Source: Warburgia ugandensis
Lineage: Eukaryota > Streptophyta > Magnoliopsida > Canellales > Canellaceae
Assembly: GCA_035236585.1 (NCBI GenBank)
Contig: CP141139.1
Span: 16,260,990-16,324,989 of the forward strand
Length of the DNA: 64,000 bases
Reading direction: 5' to 3'
Position 1 is the first letter of the stretch; every line of letters starts with the position of its first letter. The notes beneath the pieces are model-generated. The model was given only the letters and a program-made list of their open reading frames with translations, did no database searches and was not told where the DNA came from. Shown here piece after piece: positions 22,619-32,830 of the stretch. Both the position numbers and the translations under genes were made by a program.

Positions 22619-24419
22619 AATCAGCATTTTGCTAGTCCTGAGCAAAACATGCAGACAACTATTTTACACAAAACTAGTACAAGGTGTCACTTTCGTAGGT
22701 ATTCACGATTACATTTAGCACATGCAGTAAGCCCTTGAACCCCTAGGTTACCCATAGTGGACGAGTTAGGCCTCGTGATGGTTTGCAGTGAATATACCCA
22801 CAATTTCATAAGGTCGAGTCCCCTATTTTATCTCAGAGAATCCCCATACATTAGCAACTTTACTAATTTTTCACAACTTAATGAAGAGGATTTGACAATT
22901 TTACACACCATACACATAGTAAAGACATGTTATTTGAGCTATTTCTTGGAGTGCATATGTGTGTGTACAGCCACATAAAGCTTGACTTTTAATGGGATAT
23001 GCTTACATTCTATTGGAAATATGCCTTGACCTCAAATCCTCACAGGTATACACTCAGAAATAAGACTCTCAGATAAGGGGTTTAAACATATTTCTCTCAT
23101 TATGTGACCGAATTCAACAAGCTAATGGTTCACATAATTCTTTTAAAAGCTCATGAGACAAAGGAAAGTGATCCTTGAGAGTGGATGTTATCACCAAGAA
23201 TATTAGGGGTCTTTTACCTTAATTCTTTCTTTTTATCTTCTCTTTAAGGTTATGTTCATCTAAGATCAATAGGTTTTTAACTAGGACGAAATGTAGGCTT
23301 AGGACAGGTTTAAAAAAGAAAGGTTTAAAGATTTCAAAGGTTCAAAATTGAGTAGATGTCTTCAATGAATATCTTCTAGGACAACTTTTCTTTTGGTTTT
23401 GTACTTGAAGTGAATTTCTCTTTTAGACTTTGGTCATCCTCTTTTTTTTTTTTTTTTCTCTTTGGAAGAAAGACAGCGAATTTTTCTCACTTCTTTGACT
23501 TTTTGTCCTATTTTTGAACTTTTTCTACTCTACTCATTTTGAAGATGGGTAATGGTTATTTATTTTACTGGGTTATTTTGGGTTAGGGTGAATGGGGTTA
23601 AGAAAGAAAAGGCTTATAACAGGTTCAAAGGCTAACTAGTGGTATACTTTATTGGGTAGGCTTTATGTCTTTGGGCTGAGCAAGGATGGCCTATATCATT
23701 TTCTAGGTTTCCTAAAGCCTATCAGATTCAATAAATTTCTAGAATTAAAGCTATTACTCCTCTTTATTCTTGATGTTTAACCAAGACAAGGATAACAGGA
23801 TCACACTAATGTATGTACGTTGAAGAAATTATGGAATTACTTATAACTCTCTAAAAGAAGATAGTCTCAAACTCTGACTAGGTTATAGGTCTCCACTGAT
23901 TTTTCTCAGGGTCTCTAAGTCATACCTCTATATTAGTTTTGATTATGTGTTGCGTGTAAATGGTTTCCGAGAGTTAACTTTCATACAATGCTCCCACACA
24001 TGAATGATATGCAAAACTAATCATATTCATTCCCATTAAGAGGTAAAAACAGTATATTTACTAAATTCTGAACATCTAGTTCTCATCATTGTAAGGGAAC
24101 TCTACTTTAAAAACTCTTTTTTTCTTTTTTCAAATTTTTTTTTTAAACTCAAGAAAATTCAAAATCTTTAGTGCATTTATACCCCCCAACCTGAATGAAA
24201 CATTGTCCCTAATGTTTGAAAACATAGGATTCAATATGGAAATTGAGTGATGTAGACTCTAAACCCTTGGGTTGCCTTCCAATAAGCGCTAAGTTTAACG
24301 TCTTCAGCCAGACATTACCTAACCTAACTTTCTAAATTTATAGCTAACTAGGTCAGCTTATGTGCACTAATCCTAACCCTAAGTTGAAATGGCGAGATTT
24401 CTCACGCCACTTTAGAATT
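22619..24419. other. Nested element internal region, no coding detected
   Basis: A 1.8-kb AT-rich stretch with T-rich runs (about 23440-23460 and 24115-24145) and no recognised domain. It is most likely the 3' untranslated internal part of the nested element. Confidence 0.5.
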
Positions 24420-25906
24420 TCACAGTAATCTATATATTGCCTTCACCTTGAAATTGTAGGTGGTGATATGAATATAATACAATAGATTACCGCAATTGTG
24501 ATGGTAGTGGGGCCATATTGATGATCCCCCCATCTTCAATATTTCACGGTAGTCAATATAATTGCTCCGCCTCGAAAATTGAGGTGAGGGTAACACAATG
24601 ACTGCATGACCTACCGTGTATTTCCTTGGACCATATGGTGACAAATAGTCCTTGTCTTGACCAAATTGAGGGATAATAATGACCATTCTATTCAGTTTAT
24701 CTTTTTCCTCCGTGTCCCTATCATTGTCCTGAACTAGGGTAATAACTTGACTCTGCCCTTCTCTAATAGGTTGTTCTTGTATTACTAGAGCCGAGGACAA
24801 GGTTTGGCTTAAACCCTGGTTTTCTTCTGATGTGTACCCTAAAGTAGGTTGATGCATATTAACTGACTCTGCTTCTGCCTATTTGATAAGCATAGGTACG
24901 GTATCAATTGGGCTTATATTATCATATGATGTTTGTTCAAATAAGGCTGCTCGGTCCCAATCAGGTACATCTTCTACATTGAAAGGCGTAATTTGAATTT
25001 CATGCTTTATAGGAGGATATACTCTGGCTTGCCATCGAGAAGTGTCCATCAGAGGCGCAGTATCCAACAACTCATGCATCTCCTCAATAGATGTGTCTTC
25101 ATCAGAGTCATACAAATAGGTGGGACACGCATCTAGAGGATTAGGGTTGGATTTTTCAAAGCTTTATTCTCTTCATCAATGGAAGTCTCTTCATTATCAG
25201 AATCAGGACATGGCTCAAGTATATTTAAGTTGGAGATTTTTAAGGATGGTTGTAGACTTTGTGGCTCATAAGGATCATAGGAAATTTTCATCCTAATTTC
25301 AAGAATAAATGGCTCTTTATTCCCCCTAATTTGTTTCAGTGTTTCCTTAAATTCCTCCCTCCCTCGATTTATTTCCTCAATGAAATCCTCCATCATTTGT
25401 CTTATTTCCTTATTCCCCTGTGCTATTATTTCACACATATGCTGCATATTTTCTTCTAATAGTGGTTTTTCCCGTAAAGGAAATGCCTCATAGGGTTGGT
25501 ATTGATGTGGCACTGGAGTACTAAAAAAGGACTGAGCATGCTGAACACATGATGGTTGACCCTGATATTCTGAATAATCATGGTAGTGTTGATTAGGGTG
25601 GAACCATTGTGGTTCTTCCTGATATTGGTAATCCTGAGACCATGGTTGTTCATGATGCCTAGCCCATCCATTAGAGTTTGGATAATTTGCCTCAGAATAA
25701 AAATTGCTAGGGTATGTGAATGCATTATGTGCATCCAATGGCTCATAATAGTATTCATTGTATGTGGAGCTTGATGGGGGCCAGGAAAGAGTGGAATAAA
25801 GATGCTCAGAATAGGTATAGTAATTATGGTATTCAGGTTGTGGCTCAACTTGCCTAGAAGCTATTAGCCTAAGCAATTGACTTTCCATAAGAGCTAACCA
25901 ATCCAT
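24420..25906 (-). pseudogene. Nested element internal protein, Gln/Tyr-rich, broken
   Basis: Minus-strand frames at 25133-25906 (257 codons), 24879-25115 and 24420-24857 follow one another with stops or shifts between. The first is rich in Tyr, Gln, His, Asn and Pro (repeated HY/QY/EEPQW-like patches), then has an acidic amphipathic helix around residues 155-195 with EIIAQGNKEIRQMMEDF. I do not recognise a defined domain. Composition and position after the LTR suggest a gag-related or gag-remnant protein of a non-autonomous element. No protease, RT or integrase motif is present. Confidence 0.5.
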
Positions 25907-25975
25907 CTATGCATCTAATCTATGAAATCTATCTCCTTCTTGATAGGCTCTCTTTTCTTTTTTTTTTCCACAACA

Positions 25976-26992
25976 ATCCTAAAAACATGTCAGAAAATTT
26001 AATTGAAATTCAGAATTAAAATAAACAAGAAATTAAAGATTTTTCGTGGTTGAACCAGTACCGTTCATTGAATTAAACAGTAAAAGTATAACACAGAACG
26101 TGAATAAGTCAGAATGGGAATAACATAAAACTCGAATCAGCACAGTATTAGGACTTGAAATGTAATTTAAAGCATTCTATCAAGGGCAATTTTGGAATTT
26201 TTTTGGAACTCCCTTAAAACTTTCGTCAAATAGAGTTTTCCTTTGCCAAAGAAGGTAGAGACGCTTGAGAAGATGGGTTGCAGACACCTGGGCTGGAGTG
26301 GATGCCACTGATTTGGGTTCATCATCTAGGCTAGTGATGAGATCGTGTCGGATCACGCACTTGGGGCGTCGTACACGGCCGTTTTGTGCTGGGCGGTGTG
26401 ATGGATGGTGCGTTGAAAACAAACGATGAAGGAAAGAGGAAAGTAGTTAACGTGAAAGAGAGATAGTAAACCAGGAAAACTCTAAAAGAAACTAGGAAGA
26501 AGAAGTTGTACAAATGAGAAAGGAATGCAGTTGGGGAAAGCAAAACCAAACTAAAAGCAAAAACTCCAACTCCATACGGTTTCCCCTCTTTATAAGAATT
26601 TTTCCTCCCACTCTTTCCTTGAAGAGGTAGATTCCTAGTATGAAACTTTCTCCTCTCCCAAATTAAGACTCTTTCAATTAGGAATCCTCTTCCAATTAGG
26701 ACTCTTGCCTTATTGATCTTCACTTGATTTGCACTGTTGAACATAGATCTGAGCCATCCAACATTCCTTTAGTTGATTTGCAAAATAAAAGACTAAATTA
26801 GAATCATCTAAACCGCACATTAATTATCTAATAAGCTTTAATGATCATCCGACCTTTGATTTTGAAAAATTAAGGTTTGGATGGTCAATTTGAGCTAAAT
26901 TTAAAATCAAGTTAAATTTTGCAATTTTGAACGGTTAGATGATCTAATTGAATGCTAAACTAGGGGTCTTTTAGCCAAAATTAAACACAACA
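25976..26992 (-). repeat. Partial second LTR copy of the nested element
   Basis: It aligns with 21588-22610 over its whole length, from ATCCTAAAAACATG to CCAAAATTAAACAC..ACA, including the GGCGTCGTACACGGCC block near the middle. About 500 bp of the LTR (21085-21587) is absent on its left, where a T-rich tract stands instead. Confidence 0.85.
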
Positions 26993-27010
26993 CCCCGCAT
27001 CGGTGAGTCA

Positions 27011-27027
27011 TCCCCGACACGGCGCCA
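27011..27027 (-). other. Primer-binding site, tRNA-Asp type
   Basis: On the minus strand this reads TGGCGCCGTGTCGGGGA, close to the complement of the plant tRNA-Asp 3' end (TGGCGCCGTTGCCGGGGA). It sits at the outer edge of the nested insertion, directly against resumed gypsy sequence, rather than between an LTR and the internal region. Confidence 0.65.
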
Positions 27028-27032
27028 CCCTT

Positions 27033-30000
27033 TCTAGCGATTATGTGAGAAGGAACTTCAGCAAAAGCATGCCATAGGACTTTGTTTCCGGTGCGATTAG
27101 AAATACTCACTAGGGCACCGATGCAAGAATCACCAGCTCCAGGTGCTAATTCTGGGGGAGGAGGAAGAAGAAGGGGAGGACCCGGAAAGCCCGAACATGG
27201 AGGAAGATGCTCTACGCGAGGAAGAGACGACCTGGCTGGAGCTATTGATGTAGGCCCTTGTCGGGATGTCCGTCGCCGATGTCATGAAGCTGCGAGGGAC
27301 TCTAGGACATTGGGAGGTGGTGGTCTTGGTTGACATTGGGGCATCCCACAACTTCATTGCTTGGAAGTTGGTTGCCAAGTTGCAGATTCCGGTGACCAAC
27401 ACTAAACCTTTTGGCGTACAGGTAGGAGATGGGTATTGCATCCAGGGAGAAGGGGTCTGATGGGATCTTGTCTTACTCCTTCTTGGGCTCGTGATTCAGC
27501 ACCACTTCCACCCTTTCGACTTGAATGGAACCGACATTGTCCTTGGGATGGCATGGTTACGAACGCTCGGGGATGTTTCCGCCAATTATCAAGATCTCAT
27601 GATGTAGTTCTTGGTGTAGGGCGAGAGGGTAACCATCAGGGGCGACCCATCCTTGTCAAGGTTGTCCCTGTCTTTTAAAACCTTGCAATGACTCATGCCC
27701 AGCTCGGGCACTAGTTATGTGATTGAATACTAGGGCTTGCAGATTGACAGAGAGCCGCACCCACCAATGAGCCATCCCTGGCTGACGGCCCTCTTGGAAT
27801 AGTATGCACATATCTTCCACCAGCCGCTCTAGTTACCGGTCAGTCGTCTGCACGATCACGCCATCCAGGTCCAGGACAATACTCCACCCCCTAATATCCG
27901 GCCTTATTGGTATCCGCAATGTTAGAAGAATGAAATTGAACGAATCATCAAGGAATTATGGGAGGCTGGTATTATTTGAGCTAGCACGAGCCCCTACTCA
28001 AGCCCGGTATTGTTAGTCAAGAAAAAAGACAGAGGTTGGCGATTTTGCATCGATTACCTTGCCCTCAACAAGATCACTATCCTCGATAAGTTCCCCATTC
28101 CGACAATTGATGAACTATTAGATGAATTGGGAGAAGCCACTATCTTCTCCAAACTAGACCTTCAATCCGGTTACTACCAGATCCGTATCAAGGAAGGGGA
28201 CGTTGCCAAAACTGGGGTTCGGACGCATGAAGGTCACTATGAATTCCTGGTCATGCCCTTCAGCTTAACAAATGCCCCCTCCACTTTCCAAGCTCTTATG
28301 AACGACATCTTTTGCCAGTATCTTCGTAAGTTCGTGCTGGTTTTTTTAGAGGACATACTTGTTTATAGTGCTGACATTGATCTACATTTAGATCATTTGC
28401 CAACCGTCCTACAACTGTTGGGTTCTCATAAACTAGTTGTTAACAAGAAGAAGTGTTGTTTTGCCCAAACCCAATTAGAGTATCTAGGCCATGTAATATC
28501 GGTTGGCGGGGTAACAGCGGAAAGCTCAAAGGTGGAATGCATGCTCAAATGGCCTATTCCACATGATGTTAAAGCATTGAGGGGATTCTTAAATCTCACA
28601 GGTTATTACTGCAAATTCGTTAAAAACTATGGAATTATTGCTGCTCTCCTTACCAATCTACTTTAGAAGGATAGTTTCCGTTGGACCCCAGAGGCACAAA
28701 TAGCCTTCGACGAGCTGAAGAAAGCCATGACTTCTGTTCCTGTATTGGCTATTCCCAACTTTAGTAAGCCTTTGATTCTGGAAACAGATGGTTCAAGAAA
28801 GGGTATTGGAGCGGTTCTCATGCAGGAAGGGAGGCCCATTGCCTTCTTCAGTCAAGCTCTTGCCTCCCGTGCCCAGTCCAAGTCCATGTATGGGAGCTCA
28901 TGGCTGTAGTGCTAGCAGTACAGAAATGGCGTTATTATCTATTGGGCAGGAGATTCACTATACATACAGATCAAAGAAGCCTTCAATTCCTAATGGATCA
29001 ATGGGTGCTTAACAGTGAACAGAAGAAATGGTTAATCAAATTGATTGGGTTCGACTTTGACATCCAATGCAAACCTGGAAGGCAGAATCATGTGGCAGAT
29101 GCTCTCTCTAGGAAGGCTGACCTGGCCACTGCTAACGGTTCTCAACCTGATTATCCAACAGATCTGGAGCACAATTACAACCTGCTGGCCCTCTCTAAAG
29201 TTGAGTGCCAAGGATTTCACGGACTAGAAGCTGAAATCTGGCAAGATGAGAGCCTGCACCCCATTCTACAAGACTTACTGATCAACTCGAGCAGTCATAA
29301 AGGCTTCTCCTTAAGACATGGCTGCTTACTATTCCATGATAGATTGGTCATTCCTAAGACATCTCCTAGAATCTCCACATTACTCAACGAATTCCACTCA
29401 ACTCCAGCTGGTGGGCATTTAGGGTCCTTCAGAACCTTAAAGAGACTTTCCAATGTTGTGTTCTGGAAGGGAATGAGAAGGGACGTCCAAAACTTTGTGG
29501 CTTCTTGCGACACTTGCCATAGAAATAAATATCAAGCTCTCAAACCGAGAGGGCTTCTACAGCCTTTACCTATTCCAGAACAAGTTTGGGATGACTTGTC
29601 CATGGACTTTATTGGGGGCTTGCCTAGATCTCAAGGGATGGATACTATACTAGTGGTAGTTGACCGTCTCTCTAAATACAGCCATTTCCTTCCCTTAGGC
29701 CACCCGTTTTCTGCTCAAGAAGTTGCTAATCTCTTTGCTAAAGAGATAGTCCTGTTACATGGGTATCCTCGTTCCATAATCTCCGACAGGGATCGCCTCT
29801 TTGTCAGTCAATTTTGGACAAAACTATTCAAGTTAGCCAGAACGGAGTTGAAGGTGAGTACTGCTTATCACCCGCAGAAGGATGGACAAACGGAAGTAGT
29901 CAACCGATGCTTGGAAACATACTTATGCTGCTTCACTTCAAACCATCCTAAGCAGTGGCCCAGGTGGATTCCTTGGGCGGAGTTCTGGTATAACACTACA

Positions 30001-30768
30001 TTTCAAGGAGCTATTGGAATGCCCCCATTCAAGGTCTTGTTTGGAAGAGAACCTCCTACTTTATTACGGCTTTTGGATGAGGGGTCTGTGGTGGAGGCAG
30101 TAAACCAACAAATCCAGGACCAGAATGTTATCTTACAGGAGCTAAAAGGTAACTTATTAATGGCCCAAGTTAGAATGAAGTCCCAAGCAGACAAAGCACG
30201 TAGAGATGTTCAATTCCAAATAGGGGAACCGGTCTTACTGAAGTTGCAACCGTTTAAGTTCAAGAAGTTGGCTAAAAGACCCAATGAGAAGCTTAACCCC
30301 AGGTTTTGTGGCCCTTACCCAATCTTGGAGCGAGTAGGAGAAGTCGCCTATCGCTTGGAATTACCATCTACTACACGAATCCATCCAGTTTTCCATGTCT
30401 CCCAACTCAAGCAATCCCTGTCAAGCTTTGCCCAAGCTCAGCCACTGCCTATTGGTTTGACTGAAGAATTGGAACTTGTGGTGTATCCTGAATCCATCAA
30501 GCAATTCAGGACACTACCAAATGCCCAGAAGGAAGTCATGGTGAAGTGGAAGCATATGCCCGAATGTGATAACACTTGGGAACTTTATGATGTGTTAGAT
30601 ACTCAATTTCCCTCTTTTCACCTTGAGGACAAGGTGAAACTATTAGGGTGGGGGGGGGTTAATGTTACATCCCCAGTATACCAGACTTACTCTAGAAGAA
30701 GGAAGCAGCTGCAAATGATGCAGGGTTGTCATACAGGTCTGTTGAAAGATGATTTACCAGTCAGTTGA
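27033..30768 (+). pseudogene. Gypsy gag end and pol polyprotein, broken
   Basis: Order: zinc knuckle CFRCD..YS.GHRC (about 27084-27125, with an in-frame stop), protease core with VDIGASHNFI (about 27327; family DSGA, so the Ser is Ile), and reverse transcriptase (about 28000-28666) with a FLEDILVYS motif in place of the usual DD. Then come a stop at 28664, RNase H (about 28690-29110) with TDGS and LIGFDFDI, and integrase (about 29290-30200) with the HH-CC finger and all three acidic residues (MDFIGG, SDRD, E in DGQTEVVN). A GPYPILERVG module and a chromodomain (about 30480-30640) close it. The last 622-codon frame runs through the 3' LTR boundary to 30768. Stops, shifts and altered residues indicate a dead copy. 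In life the polyprotein copies element RNA to DNA and integrates it. Confidence 0.92.
30645..30658 (+). other. Polypurine tract of the gypsy element
   Basis: A purine run of AGGGTG followed by eight more G lies four bases before the 3' LTR start TGTTACAT, the expected place of the plus-strand primer. Confidence 0.8.
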
Positions 30769-31117
30769 GGGAGGATCATGTAGTTACAATCCAGTTGGTT
30801 AGGAGATGTAGTTAGAATCCAATCTGTTAAGAGATGATTTCAGAATATTAAGTAGCTACCAGCTAGAGATATACGGTTGAGGAGGTTGGGGGGAAGATAA
30901 AGGGGGAGAATTAGCAAGGGAAAGGGGAGGAAAACACTGGGCAAGTGGAAGAAGCTGGGAGGAACTACGGTTCCTAGTCTTTTTGGTTTTCCCCTTAAAG
31001 CAATTGTTCAGGGTCCCTTGGTCAAGGGATCCTTTGTAAATCAACCCCTTAATAAAATTAGCTTCATTTTCTTTCTCACTGGGGTTTTCCACAGAAATTG
31101 AACCAGGAGACCTATCA
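30663..31117 (+). repeat. 3' LTR of the gypsy element
   Basis: It starts TGTTACATCC and ends ACCTATCA, aligning with the 5' LTR. It carries a GTTGGGG insertion near 30883 and lacks four bases of CTCAATAAAATT. It is followed by AACAT, the right copy of the target duplication. Confidence 0.95.
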
Positions 31118-31122
31118 AACAT

Positions 31123-31833
31123 CTAAGTCTTTTGCTTATGCTGCTACTAAGAGGAGGCTATGGATATTTCTGTGATGGCAAGATTACGAGGATCTACTAT
31201 CCTTCCTAGTCTCCTCCCCCACATGGTGCTTTTAGGCTCAACTTTGACAAATCTAGGCTGGGCAACAGGGGCCAATTGGAATTTTGCAGGCGTCATAAGA
31301 AATCATGACGTGATGGTTATTCTGGGTCTGGCATATGAAGGTCCATTGGAGTTCTGTTGATGAAGCTGAAGTGCAATTGGTTAGATTTGTATCATGTAGT
31401 GGCAACTTCCTTTGGATGCTATCTTATGTTGTAGGTTCCGATAATTCTTAAGTTGAGAAACCAGGTGCGGACTGCTCTTGATTTGAGGTGTATTTGGAGG
31501 TGAGATGTAGAAAACATCTTCATTAGAATGACTGTACTTGAGTAGTGCCTCACATGGATGAGCTTTCCTATATTGTATGTTTTGGCGCCATCTAATTGGT
31601 CCTACTTTGGGGATTGTTCCTGGTTATATATTTCTTTATGACATGTTGAATATTGATACAGGAGGGTTGATCTTCTTTGATATGGTGGAAATATGAAGGA
31701 TCACAATTGACTTTGTTAAAATTTTCACTCATGAAGTTTAATCCACAAATGTGCCATGTTGACTGTCATGCTTTGGGAACTTACTGGAATGGAAAAAATT
31801 CTATATGGATGTATTTCATTTTTTAGTAAAATC
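31123..31833. other. Gene-free stretch
   Basis: Nothing is recognised. If the LINE-like remnant left of the gypsy element is real, this may be its continuation after the insertion. Confidence 0.4.
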
Positions 31834-31853
31834 ATTTAAAAGCTCAAAAGAAA

Positions 31854-32035
31854 GGAAGCCTTGGCACAATGGTAGAGTTATCGTCGTGTGACCTTGAGGT
31901 CATAGGTTCGAAGAGTCGAAACAGCCTCTTGCAAAATGTAAGGTAAGGCTGCGTACTATAGACCCTTGTGGTCTGCCTCTTCCTTGAAGCTCACATATGA
32001 TGGAGCTTCATGCACCGGATTGCCCTTTTTTCTTT
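31854..32035 (+). mobile_element. Au-type SINE, full length
   Basis: This is the most complete copy: box A region (TTGGCACAATGGTAGAG), box B region (CATAGGTTCGAAGAGTCG), the core CCTCTTGCAAAATGTAAGG, CTGCGTACTATAGACCCTTG, then GTGGTCTGCC, GCACCGGATTGCCC and a T run. A 20-bp target duplication differing at one base flanks it (31834-31853 and 32036-32055; shared end CTCAAAAGAAA). Confidence 0.93.
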
Positions 32036-32350
32036 ATTTAAAATCTCAAAAGAAAACTATTTATCTTAGGTCTTGCAGAGATGGTAGGGAGTGAAAGGGC
32101 AGCTTGGAATGGTTTCTGGGACAAGTTTCAAACTCACAGAAACCATTTAAACCTATTTGTAATACTTTTTTCTCTTATCTTTTTGATATTGTTATTGTTA
32201 ATTTTTTTCCATATGCTAAACATTACCACTAATTTATTTCTTTAGATTGAGTACATAATGTATGCTTCTTGGTTTTAAGAAACCAGTTTGTCTCACTGAA
32301 AATAAACTCAGTTCTCAATGGTGCATTAACTTGGTTGACCTTTTCCTTTG

Positions 32351-32830
32351 TCATCATCATCATCAAATCCTTATCTCGATTAGGGATTAGCTACATGAAT
32401 CTTGTTCCTCCGTTCTCTTCTATCAAGGGTCATGGCCTCATTTAGTCTAAAAGTTTTTAAATCTTTCCACACTACTTCTATCCACATCATTTTGGGCCTT
32501 TTCTCTTGCCCTTTTAGAGCCTTCAACTTGGATCAATTTACTCCTTCTAACTGGTGCCATTTTCGACCTCCATTGGACATGTCCAAACTAACTCTAGCCT
32601 CCTCATCTTATTACCCATTGGTGCTACTCCTGAATGTATCCTAATGTTTTCATTTCTAATTCTGTCCTTTCTTGTCTTGTCACTTATCCATCTCAACATC
32701 CTCATTTCGGTTACAGTCATCCTATGTACATGTTGTTCCTGAACTGCCCAACACTTTGATCAATAGATCATGACTGGCCTTACAACAATCCTATAGATCT
32801 TCCTTTCACTTTGAGTGCCACCTGTCAATC
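32351..32830 (-). pseudogene. LINE reverse-transcriptase 3' tail fragment, minus strand
   Basis: On the minus strand it gives the same plant LINE ORF2 ending as the copy in MED10 intron 4: a segment for an RRFRW-like histidine-less VQR region, a KGAREKAQNDV-like stretch, and a tail ending in GATGATGATGATGA (plus strand CATCATCATCATCA at 32352). Stops and shifts are present. It is a dead 5'-truncated insertion. Confidence 0.7.

Larger units (their letters stand above)
21083..27027 (-). mobile_element. Nested non-autonomous LTR element, rearranged
   Basis: A minus-strand LTR element interrupts the gypsy gag. From left to right it has an LTR (21085-22610), a reversed polypurine tract, internal sequence with gag-like remnants but no pol, a second copy of part of the LTR (25976-26992), and a reversed primer site of tRNA-Asp type (27011-27027). 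Flanks CCCTC (21078-21082) and CCCTT (27028-27032) could be a target duplication with one change. The lack of pol and the tRNA-Asp primer resemble non-autonomous Tat/Athila-like elements (inference). The second LTR copy lacks about 500 bp, and the primer site lies outside it, so the right end is not a normal LTR. Confidence 0.75.
19662..31117 (+). mobile_element. Ty3/gypsy chromovirus-like LTR retrotransposon, decayed, with nested insertion
   Basis: The element has two LTRs (19662-20112 and 30663-31117), a Met-tRNA primer site, gag, protease, reverse transcriptase, RNase H, integrase and a C-terminal chromodomain in Ty3/gypsy order. It is flanked by a perfect 5-bp duplication AACAT (19657-19661 and 31118-31122). 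Removing the nested insertion leaves about 5.5 kb. Compact size, 450-bp LTRs and a chromodomain ending in a FPSFHLEDKV-like motif suggest a chromovirus, possibly the Reina clade (inference). Chromodomains in such elements are thought to guide integration to marked chromatin. Several stops and frameshifts, plus altered catalytic residues, make it inactive. By eye the LTRs differ at about 19 substitutions and two small indels. Confidence 0.93.
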
